Assembly: GCA_016462095.1 (NCBI GenBank)
Contig: JAEMTW010000101.1
Coordinates: forward strand, 1 to 6,823
Length of the DNA: 6,823 nt
Reading direction: 5' to 3'
Origin: Thermoleophilia bacterium
GTDB lineage: Bacteria; Actinomycetota; Thermoleophilia; Gaiellales; F1-60-MAGs149
Made by a program: the position numbers and the translations under genes. Shown in pieces: positions 1-5,858 of this stretch. Positions within the stretch are counted from its first letter, which is position 1. Every line of letters begins with the position of its first letter. The notes under the pieces are model-generated. The model did not search any database and was not told the origin of the DNA. It saw nothing but the letters and a program-made list of their open reading frames with translations.

Positions 1-342
1 CGCTGGATCGTCAAGGAGCGTCAGGAGATGCTCGGCGAGGCCAAGCGCGAGGCCGAGCGCGTCGTCGTTGAGGCGCGCGAGATCGCCCAGCGCGAAGCGT
101 CGCAGCAAGAGGTCGTGCGGTTGGCCGAGCGCCAGGCGCAGGAGATTCTTGAGAACGCTCGCAATCGTGAGCGCGAGATTCGACTCGGCGCAGAAGACTA
201 CGCCGACGAGATCCTCGGAACGCTCGAGACGAACCTCGGCAAGTTCCTCGGTGCTGTTCAGCGTGGCCGCGGCCAGCTGGCGAGCGCATCGCCGGAGCGC
301 ACCGAGGGTGGCTCGGCGCAGTTCACCGAAATCACGACGTAA
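1..342 (+). CDS. SepIVA-like / DivIVA-like coiled-coil protein, 3' part only
   Basis: The reading frame is open from base 1, so the gene starts outside the window; 113 C-terminal residues are visible. Residues 1-63 are a charged, Ala/Glu/Arg-rich coiled coil. A conserved-looking block at residues 64-93 contains AEDYADEILGTLE and ends in AVQRGRGQL, followed by a short polar tail. That end block resembles the C-terminus of the actinobacterial family that includes mycobacterial SepIVA (Rv2927c), a DivIVA-domain protein needed for septation and envelope-precursor organisation. In mycobacteria SepIVA also lies directly upstream of the DUF177 gene, so gene order supports the call. Such proteins are often auto-annotated as ATP synthase subunit b because of the coiled coil, but no membrane segment or ATP-synthase neighbours are visible. 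The N-terminal DivIVA domain, if present, is off the window. The cellular role is inferred from the family. Confidence 0.72.
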   Translation, partial: RWIVKERQEMLGEAKREAERVVVEAREIAQREASQQEVVRLAERQAQEILENARNREREIRLGAEDYADEILGTLETNLGKFLGAVQRGRGQLASASPERTEGGSAQFTEITT

Positions 343-363
343 TCGTCGCGAACGGCGGCACGC

Positions 364-882
364 ATGATTGATATCGCACAGCTACGGCTCGAGGCGGGCA
401 TTGAACGCTCGTTGGACGTGCCCGTTGCGCTGCCCGACATCATCATCGGCGGCGTGACCTACTCCGGGCCAGCGGCGCCTGCGATCTCGCGCGTCGACAT
501 CACACGCCTGATCTCGGGGCTCTTGATGCGCATGCGCCTGTCGAGCACGATCTTGGGTCCGTGTCACCGCTGTCTCGAGGAGGCCGCGGTGCCGGTCTCG
601 ATCGATGCGCGCGAGTACCAGGCCGATCATCCAGAGAAGGGTGCTGAGGCCGAGGAGGTCTGCGACTACCTCGAAGGGGACGAGCTTGATGTTGCGACGT
701 GGGCAGCCGACGCGATCGTGTTGACGTTGCCACACAAGATTCTCTGTCGCGAGGAGTGCGCGGGCCTCTGCCCAGCCTGTGGGACGAACCTCAACAATGA
801 GTCTTGTACGTGCGTTCCAGAGGAAGGCGATGACCGTTGGGGCGCGCTTCGAGGGCTGCTCAAGGACGACTCTGAGGGGTAG
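364..882 (+). CDS. DUF177 / YceD-family protein (large-subunit rRNA accumulation)
   Basis: The product has 172 residues, close to the usual family length. Its cysteine pattern is typical of Gram-positive members: C67-x2-C70 (GPCHRCLE), then C128, C132, C136 and C139 (ILCREECAGLCPACG), then C148 and C150. These suggest a metal-binding or redox-sensitive fold. An acidic stretch at residues 86-107 separates the first cysteine pair from the C-terminal clusters. The family (YceD, YlbN, DUF177) is almost always next to rpmF, as here. A plant plastid member is needed for 23S rRNA accumulation, so a role in large-subunit assembly is likely, but the biochemistry is not established. The ATG at 364 lies 21 bp after the upstream stop and has only a weak purine-poor leader, consistent with coupling to the SepIVA-like gene. 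Family call is firm; exact function is not. Confidence 0.9.
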   Translation: MIDIAQLRLEAGIERSLDVPVALPDIIIGGVTYSGPAAPAISRVDITRLISGLLMRMRLSSTILGPCHRCLEEAAVPVSIDAREYQADHPEKGAEAEEVCDYLEGDELDVATWAADAIVLTLPHKILCREECAGLCPACGTNLNNESCTCVPEEGDDRWGALRGLLKDDSEG

Positions 883-909
883 TTGCGACGCGCCGAGCAG
901 GCCTTCGCT

Positions 910-923
910 ACGCTGCGCAGCGT
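910..923. repeat. 14-bp perfect palindrome directly before the rpmF start
   Basis: ACGCTGCGCAGCGT is identical to its own reverse complement and ends one base before the rpmF ATG. It fills the place where a Shine-Dalgarno would be expected, and no other good ribosome-binding sequence is seen in the 42-bp gap after the DUF177 stop. It could bind a dimeric protein as DNA, or allow RNA-RNA pairing, or be chance in GC-rich DNA. With no loop bases, folding as one hairpin would need the central bases unpaired. Confidence 0.6.
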
Positions 924-924
924 T

Positions 925-1113
925 ATGGCAGTCCCCAAACGGAAAACGTCCAAAGCTCGTCGCGATAAGCGTCGTGCCACGCACAAGATTGCGATTCCCG
1001 TCGTCGCAACGTGCACGGTCTGTTCCGCTCCGAAACTGCCGCACCGTGTGTGCCCGAGCTGCGGAACGTACCGCGGTCGGCGCTACATCACGACCGACGC
1101 CCCCGTCGGCTAG
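925..1113 (+). CDS. rpmF: 50S ribosomal protein L32
   Basis: The product has 62 residues and begins MAVPKRKTSKARRDKRR, the hallmark L32 N-terminus, so the ATG at 925 is chosen over the in-frame TTG at 883, which would add 14 unrelated residues. L32 is a small protein of the large ribosomal subunit. It carries a zinc ribbon: C30-x2-C33 and C43-x2-C46 surround the conserved KLPHRVCPSCG segment. This is the four-cysteine (zinc-binding) form of L32. The C-terminus (YRGRRYITTDAPVG) is of ordinary length. The gene follows the DUF177 gene by 42 bp, the standard pairing. There is no clear Shine-Dalgarno; a perfect palindrome sits just before the start and may influence initiation. Confidence 0.97.
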   Translation: MAVPKRKTSKARRDKRRATHKIAIPVVATCTVCSAPKLPHRVCPSCGTYRGRRYITTDAPVG

Positions 1114-1255
1114 CGTCGCTGGTTTCGGCTTCGACCTCGACCTCGGTTACGTCGTCGCCCGATCGTTGTCCGCGCTGTCGACGTGTCGTAGAGCAACGCT
1201 TTCCTGGCGCCTTTGCGTGCGTTCGAGTGGTGTACGTGCCGTCGGGCCGTTACCG

Positions 1256-1276
1256 CGCCTGCTACTGTCGGCAGCG
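1256..1276 (+). promoter_or_regulatory. Weak GC hairpin upstream of acpP
   Basis: CGCCTGC (1256-1262) can pair with GCAGCG (1271-1276) through six base pairs with one bulged C, around an 8-base loop. It is followed by only TTTA, so it is at best a poor intrinsic terminator. It lies just before the mini-ORF and Shine-Dalgarno of acpP and could be a leader structure. The stem is short and may be chance. Confidence 0.25.
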
Positions 1277-1281
1277 TTTAC

Positions 1282-1314
1282 ATGAGTACTACAAAGGTGG
1301 AACACAGTGGCTGA
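1282..1314 (+). CDS. Possible 10-codon leader mini-ORF overlapping the acpP start
   Basis: ATG at 1282 opens a frame of ten codons (MSTTKVEHSG) ending in TGA at 1312-1314, which overlaps the first codons of acpP in another frame. The acpP Shine-Dalgarno lies inside this frame. If translated, it would couple or compete with acpP initiation. The mini-ORF has no clear ribosome-binding site; the preceding bases are gcagcgtttac. It could only be read efficiently if a transcript began close to its ATG. Length alone makes it weak evidence for a real peptide. Confidence 0.2.
   Translation: MSTTKVEHSG
1293..1301 (+). promoter_or_regulatory. Shine-Dalgarno of acpP
   Basis: AAAGGTGGA matches seven of nine bases of the ideal AAAGGAGGT and ends five bases before the GTG at 1307. 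It is the strongest ribosome-binding site in the window and decides the acpP start. Most other genes here have weak leaders and seem to rely on coupling. Confidence 0.8.
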
Positions 1315-1552
1315 GCGAGCAGAGGTTTTGGCGAAAGTACAAGAGATCCTCGTTGAGCGTCTCGACGTTGATCCGGCTGACATCAATGAGGCAGCGCACA
1401 TGCGCGACGACCTTCAGGCTGACTCGCTCGATCTCGTCGAGTTGATCATGGACCTCGAAGAGGGCTTCGGCGTCAAGATCTCTGACGAAGAGGCTCAGTC
1501 GATCGGCACTGTCGGCGACGCCGTTGACTTCATCGTCGCCCGCGCTGACTGA
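1307..1552 (+). CDS. acpP: Acyl carrier protein
   Basis: The product is 81 residues, a normal ACP length, acidic and predicted helical. The 4'-phosphopantetheine attachment site is Ser40 in DDLQADSLDLVELIMDLEE, matching the family DSL motif at the start of helix II. ACP carries growing acyl chains as thioesters during type II fatty-acid synthesis and donates them to phospholipid synthesis in the cytoplasm. The GTG start is set by a good Shine-Dalgarno five bases upstream. The next gene, rnc, begins inside its last ten codons. Many bacteria have plsX and fab genes directly upstream in this neighbourhood; here none is present. The separate leader and strong ribosome-binding site suggest high expression, as expected for an abundant protein. 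Confidence 0.96.
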   Translation: MAERAEVLAKVQEILVERLDVDPADINEAAHMRDDLQADSLDLVELIMDLEEGFGVKISDEEAQSIGTVGDAVDFIVARAD

Positions 1553-2237
1553 GCCCACGGGCCCAATTGGGACTCGTCTTGACGCGATTGCGTCGACGAC
1601 GCGTCTCCGCGCGCTGACGCATTCGAGCTGGGCAGCATCGCCCGGTGAGTCGTACGAGCGGTACGAGTTGCTGGGCGATGCTGTGCTTGACCTCGCGCTC
1701 GGCGCCTACCTCCTGGAGCGGTTTCCCGAGGCCACGCAGGGTGAGCTGTCGCGGATCAAGAATCAGGTCCGCTCCTCGCGCTTTTGCTCGATCGTGGCCC
1801 GTAATGAGGATCTTGGCGGTCGCATGCGCGACAGCGCGCTCGGCGAGAAGTACGCAGAGACGGCGAAGCAGTTGTCCTTCAATCGCTCGGTGCTCGCCGA
1901 CTTGGCCGAGTCCGCGTTGGGTGCGATCTTCCTCGAGGCCGGGTGGGAGGTCGCTCGTGAGGCCGCGGTGACAGCCTTTGCACCACTTGTCGAACATGCC
2001 CTCGATCCTCGCATTGACCCCAAAACGGCGCTCCAAGAGATCTTGCAGCGTCAGGGTCGCCGTGTAGCGTACGAACTGGTGGAGGCAACAGGACCAGCGC
2101 ACGCACGGCACTTTTCCGTCGTCGTCATCATCGACGGCGACGTCCTTGGCGAGGGCGAAGGCGTGTCTCGTCGTGCCGCCGAACAGGCCGCTGCGCGCCG
2201 TGCTCTCGCTGCCATCGATGCAGGCGCTGCGGCATGA
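1524..2237 (+). CDS. rnc: Ribonuclease III
   Basis: The 237-residue product cleaves double-stranded RNA, including rRNA precursors, as a Mg-dependent homodimer. The nuclease domain spans about residues 15-160. The signature helix is YERYELLGDAVLD, with likely catalytic E45, E48 and D52; the second acidic pair is D126 and E129 (LADLAESALGAIFLEAG). At the position of E65 in E. coli RNase III this protein has Gln72 (TQGELSR), which is unusual. The dsRNA-binding domain covers about residues 165-233, including DPKTALQE, GPAHARHF and the C-terminal helix SRRAAEQAAARRAL. The TTG at 1524 is the only standard start codon in frame between the previous in-frame stop (1443-1445) and the conserved RLRALTHSS box, so it is adopted. 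It overlaps acpP by 29 bp, suggesting translational coupling. The gene ends in an ATGA overlap with smc. Confidence 0.95.
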   Translation: MTSSSPALTEPTGPIGTRLDAIASTTRLRALTHSSWAASPGESYERYELLGDAVLDLALGAYLLERFPEATQGELSRIKNQVRSSRFCSIVARNEDLGGRMRDSALGEKYAETAKQLSFNRSVLADLAESALGAIFLEAGWEVAREAAVTAFAPLVEHALDPRIDPKTALQEILQRQGRRVAYELVEATGPAHARHFSVVVIIDGDVLGEGEGVSRRAAEQAAARRALAAIDAGAAA

Positions 2238-5200
2238 GGCTGACGCGCATCCGCATCAAGGGCTTCAAGAGTTTCGCCGACGAGACGGAGCTCCATTTCG
2301 ACAAGGGTGTCGGCGTGATTGTCGGACCGAACGGTTCGGGTAAATCGAACATCGCCGAGGCTCTGCGTTGGGCGATGGCTTCGTCGGCACCATCAGAGGT
2401 GCGCGTCACGACGGGCCTGGACGTGCTCTTTAGTGGTTCCGAGAGTCGCGCTGCTGCCGGTCTCGCCGAGGTGGAGCTCGTGCTTGAGGACGAGGGTGGC
2501 GTCGCCCCGGGCGGTCGACCCGAGCTCTCCGTGCTGCGTCGTCTCAGTCGCGATGGGGAGAGCGCCTACCTGCTCAACCGCGTACCGGTGCGTCGCCTCG
2601 ACGTCCACGAGGTCTTGGCGGACGTTGGGCTCGGTCGAGATAGCCACGCGATCATCGGTCAGAACCAGGTCGATCAGGTGCTGCTGGCGAGCCCGACGGT
2701 GCGCCGTGGTCTGATCGAAGAAGTTGCAGGTCTTGGCAAGTACAAGCGTCGTCGAGTCCGTGCTCAGCAGAAGCTGAATCGCGTCGAACGACACCTCGTC
2801 GAGGCACGTACCCGGCAGGCCGAAATCCAAGGGCGTTTGCGTCCGCTCGCGCTGCAGGCTTCGGCCGCAGAACGTGCGGCGTTGCTCGCGGCCGAGCTGC
2901 TCGAGGCTCGACTCGAACTGGTGCTGTCTGCGATTGCCGAGTCTCGTCGCGATCGTCAGGCGCGCCAGAACGACGCGCGCGAGGCCAAGGCGGCGCAGGA
3001 GACGCTCGATACCGACGCAGCGGCGATCATCGCGCGTCGTGAGGCCGCCGAGGCAGCGTTGGGGGCCCTGGTCAGTGAGCAGGAGGCCGCCTCGCGTCTC
3101 GTGCAGCGCCTCGATGCTGGCGTCGAGCGTCTGACCGATCGCACGGTTCAACTCGAGGAGCGGCGCGAGGAGTTTGCGCACGATGCCGAGCGCCTGCGGA
3201 TCCGAGCTGGTCGCCTGATCGACGAGGCCGCTACGACGGCGTCGGCTGCCGCCTCCGTGGAGGTGGACGCAGAGCGCGAGCGTTCCGAACTGGCTGCCGA
3301 CCCCGACGACACCGGTGTCGAGGATCGCTTCGCAGCCGCCACGCAGGCATCTGAGACAGCGCTCTCGTCCGCGCTCGAGGCGCGACGAGCCGAGGCAGAG
3401 CACGAGGGGCGTCTCGCCCGCGCGCAGGCAGAGGCAACCGAGAACCGCGAGCGAGCCGCTGCTGCCACGCTCCGTCGCGCAGAATTGACCAACGGTATTG
3501 GCGATCGTGAGACGGCTCGTCGTGAGGCGCAGATTACGCTCGAGGTGATCGAGGCCAATGTTGCCAGTGCCCGCGAGGCGCTGGCCGAGGCCGAGCGACT
3601 CGAGCAGGAGGCACGTGGTGCAGCCGACCTGGCCCGTACGCAGGAGGCTCAGGTGCGCGGCGATGCTGCTGCCGCCGACGCCAAGGCGCAGTCCTCCGAG
3701 GCGCGCCTTAACGAGTTGCGCCAGTCGGTTGAACGTGGGGATGGTTTGGATGGTGCACTCGTGCGCCTCCGCGACCGCGGCGTCTCCCTCGTGGCAGACC
3801 AGATTCGGCCAGAGGCTGGCGTCGAGCGAGCAGTCGCGGCGGTGCTCTCGTGGCGTGCCACCGAGGCTGTCGCGCGTGTGGCGAGCGATGCCGTCGATCT
3901 GCTGGCCGACGATGCGCTCGAAGGCGCCGCGTTGCTCTGTCTCGATCGTCTCCCGACCCGTCAGGCCGAGGGGCCCGGCGTGCCGCTTAGCTCCCGCGTG
4001 GAGCTGATTGGCGACATCCCAGCGGGTCTCCTCGATGGCGTGCTTTTGATTGATCACCCCGCAGATCTGCTGGCCGTCAAGCGCGGTATCGGTGTACTTG
4101 CCGATGGTCGCGGCTTCGACGCCGATCGTGGTATCGCCTTCCGTGCCGGCGATGCGGCTGGTCGAGCGTTGGAGCGAAAGCGAGATCTTGCCGGTGTCGA
4201 GCAACAGGTACGCGACGATACGAGTGCGCGCGACGCCGTCAGCGCAAGCCTCGTCAACGCGTCCGAGACTCGCACCACCGTCGAGCAGGCCGAAACCAAC
4301 GCCCGTAGTGCAGTGGCGGAGGCACGCGACGCGCAGTTGCGACTCGAGCGCGAATTGGCAGAGGCCACGCGCGAAGCTGATCGGCTTGCGCGCCAGGACG
4401 AAGCCACCGGCGAGCGTCTACGCACTGCAAGCGAAGAGGCCGAGCAGAGCGAGGCTCGTGCCGCCGCTGCCCAGACCGAATTTTCGGCACTCGAAACCGG
4501 GCTCGTCGCCCTGCGAGAGCGAGTCGCCGAGCGCACGGTTGAGCACGAGGCCGCCGAGGCCGTACGCGTGTCGCTGCAAAACGAGGTTGCGGATCGACGC
4601 GGACGTCGGGCAGCCTCCGAGGAGCGTGCCGAGCGAGCCCGTGTCGAAGGCGCCCGTCTGCGTGCCCTCGCCGTCGAGCAAGAGCGCCAGGCCGAGGCCG
4701 CTCAAAATGGAGCAGACCGCCTCGCTGCTGTGACCCAGCAGTTGCCCACAATTCTCGAGACGATCCGTGCCGCACTCGTCACGGCGGAGCGGTTTCGCGA
4801 GCCGGCTCGCGCTCAGACGCAGGCCGGCGAATCGCGCGTGGCCGAGCTCGGCACCGAGCTGCGTACGTGTGCCGATGAAGACGCCCGGCTGGGCGCTGCC
4901 CGGCGCGATGGCGCTGGACGCGTTGCAGCGCTTGGCGTCGAGCTCGAGCGCTGCGAGGAACGCCTGCAGGAGCTTACTCGCCGTCGCCAGACGCTCAGCG
5001 AGGAACGGGGTGAGGAGAGCAGCGAACTCGTCGACATGACGGAGCCGTATCCCGAGGACGAGCGGACGATGCGCGAAGGCAAGGTCGAGCGGCTCGAGCG
5101 CCGGATCGTCCAGCTCGGCGCGGTCAATCCGCTCGCCAAAGAGGCGTATGAGGAGGCCAAGGCCGAGGCCGACGACATCGGCGAGCAGATCACGGATCTA

Positions 5201-5854
5201 GACACGTCCGTCGCGGAGCTACGCAAGCTGGTGCGCGAGCTCGGCACCGAGATCCGCAATCGCTTCGAGTCGACGTATTCCACGGTCGAGGCAGGCTTCG
5301 CCGAGGTGATCGGGACCCTCTTCCCGGGTGGCAGTGGGCACCTCCGCCTCGTCGAGCCCGCCGAACTGGTCGAGCTCGACCCTGCCGACGCCACCGAAGA
5401 TGAGGCCGGAGCGGAAGCCGAGCCCGAGAGTGAGGACATCGACGCCGTCGTGGAGGTACCCGAGCCAGGTGTCGAGCTGGAGGTCCAGCCGGCAGGCAAG
5501 AAGATCCGCTCGTTGTCGGTCCTGTCCGGTGGCGAGAAATCGATGGCTGCGCTTGGCTTTACGTTCGCCTTGATGCTCGCTCGTCCAAGCCCGTTCTACG
5601 TCCTCGACGAGGTCGACGCCGCGCTTGACGAGGTCAACATCGATCGCTTCCTCGAACTCGTCGATCGCTTCCGCGACCGTGCACAGTTCGTCGTCATCAC
5701 GCACCAGGCCGGCACGATGGAATCCGCCGACGCGCTCTACGGCGTCTCGATGCCGGGCAATGGCGTCTCGCAGGTAATCTCGCGGCGCCTGCCGCGTCAG
5801 AGCGATGGTCCGACGGAGACGCTCAGAGCCGCGCCGTCACCGAGCGGTTCGTAG
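2234..5854 (+). CDS. smc: Chromosome segregation protein SMC (condensin ATPase)
   Basis: The 1206-residue product is full length. SMC dimerises at its hinge and, usually with ScpA/ScpB, extrudes and organises chromosomal DNA using ATP. N-terminal head: KGFKSFADE, Walker A GPNGSGKSN (31-39), Arg57 at the expected arginine-finger position, and the Q-loop IIGQNQVDQVL with Gln143. Coiled-coil arms run about 165-500 and 655-1010 and are Ala/Glu/Arg rich. The hinge is roughly 505-655. C-terminal head: LGAVNPLAKEAYEE (961-974), TLFPGGSGHL, signature LSVLSGGEKS (1094-1103), Walker B FYVLDEVDAALD (1121-1132, D1125/E1126) and the switch ITHQAGTM (H1157). Oddities: the usual GEQS segment before the arginine finger is replaced, hinge glycine pairs are degraded, and an acidic loop is inserted at 1047-1074. 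The start ATG overlaps the rnc stop as ATGA. All ATPase catalytic residues are present, so it should be active. Confidence 0.98.
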   Translation: MRLTRIRIKGFKSFADETELHFDKGVGVIVGPNGSGKSNIAEALRWAMASSAPSEVRVTTGLDVLFSGSESRAAAGLAEVELVLEDEGGVAPGGRPELSVLRRLSRDGESAYLLNRVPVRRLDVHEVLADVGLGRDSHAIIGQNQVDQVLLASPTVRRGLIEEVAGLGKYKRRRVRAQQKLNRVERHLVEARTRQAEIQGRLRPLALQASAAERAALLAAELLEARLELVLSAIAESRRDRQARQNDAREAKAAQETLDTDAAAIIARREAAEAALGALVSEQEAASRLVQRLDAGVERLTDRTVQLEERREEFAHDAERLRIRAGRLIDEAATTASAAASVEVDAERERSELAADPDDTGVEDRFAAATQASETALSSALEARRAEAEHEGRLARAQAEATENRERAAAATLRRAELTNGIGDRETARREAQITLEVIEANVASAREALAEAERLEQEARGAADLARTQEAQVRGDAAAADAKAQSSEARLNELRQSVERGDGLDGALVRLRDRGVSLVADQIRPEAGVERAVAAVLSWRATEAVARVASDAVDLLADDALEGAALLCLDRLPTRQAEGPGVPLSSRVELIGDIPAGLLDGVLLIDHPADLLAVKRGIGVLADGRGFDADRGIAFRAGDAAGRALERKRDLAGVEQQVRDDTSARDAVSASLVNASETRTTVEQAETNARSAVAEARDAQLRLERELAEATREADRLARQDEATGERLRTASEEAEQSEARAAAAQTEFSALETGLVALRERVAERTVEHEAAEAVRVSLQNEVADRRGRRAASEERAERARVEGARLRALAVEQERQAEAAQNGADRLAAVTQQLPTILETIRAALVTAERFREPARAQTQAGESRVAELGTELRTCADEDARLGAARRDGAGRVAALGVELERCEERLQELTRRRQTLSEERGEESSELVDMTEPYPEDERTMREGKVERLERRIVQLGAVNPLAKEAYEEAKAEADDIGEQITDLDTSVAELRKLVRELGTEIRNRFESTYSTVEAGFAEVIGTLFPGGSGHLRLVEPAELVELDPADATEDEAGAEAEPESEDIDAVVEVPEPGVELEVQPAGKKIRSLSVLSGGEKSMAALGFTFALMLARPSPFYVLDEVDAALDEVNIDRFLELVDRFRDRAQFVVITHQAGTMESADALYGVSMPGNGVSQVISRRLPRQSDGPTETLRAAPSPSGS
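5372..5455 (+). other. Acidic insertion in the SMC C-terminal head (residues 1047-1074)
   Basis: Between the GSGHLRLVEP strand and the GVELEVQPAGKK strand, most bacterial SMC proteins have a short turn of roughly ten residues or fewer. Here an extra segment of about 25 residues is present; residues 1047-1074 contain 13 Asp/Glu and no Lys or Arg. The reading frame and codon use continue unchanged, so it is a genuine in-frame protein loop. It is likely disordered and exposed near the ATP signature motif. Confidence 0.7.
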
Positions 5855-5858
5855 CCCG

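Larger units (their letters stand above)
1114..1306. other. 193-bp non-coding interval between rpmF and acpP
   Basis: This is the only gap of note in the window. No open frame here has a plausible start and gene-like composition. In many bacteria plsX, and sometimes fabD and fabG, lie between rpmF and acpP; none is present and no recognisable remnant was found. The left part (1114-1200) is rich in tcg/acg trinucleotides without clear structure. The right part contains a weak GC hairpin (1256-1276), a 10-codon mini-ORF (1282-1314) and the acpP ribosome-binding site. An acpP promoter is expected here, but no pair of -35 and -10 hexamers with proper spacing could be called; TACTGT at 1263-1268 is the best -10-like match and lacks a good partner. 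No convincing T-tract terminator follows rpmF. Confidence 0.6.

Noticed and set aside
1..342. ATP synthase F0 subunit b annotation for the first gene.
   Set aside because: No membrane segment is visible in the part seen and there are no atp neighbours. The C-terminal block and the position next to DUF177 fit the SepIVA-like family better.
883..924. An N-terminal extension of L32 from TTG 883.
   Set aside because: The extra 14 residues do not match L32, whereas ATG 925 gives the exact conserved MAVPKRKTSK start.
1250..1292. A sigma-70-type promoter for acpP (TTACCG, TACTGT, TTTACA and TACTAC as candidate hexamers).
   Set aside because: No two of these hexamers have a 16-18 bp spacing with good matches, so no promoter is called.
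1011..1445. A + strand frame across the rpmF-acpP gap whose translation has CPRC and CYC cysteine motifs, suggesting a small zinc-binding protein.
   Set aside because: It begins inside rpmF and ends inside acpP, has no suitable start in the gap before the cysteines, and its third codon positions are not GC-biased like the neighbouring genes.
2393..4204. A 603-codon open frame antisense to smc.
   Set aside because: It lies wholly opposite a well-supported SMC coding region. Long antisense frames are common in GC-rich genes rich in Glu, Ala and Arg codons, and the translation shows no recognisable domain.
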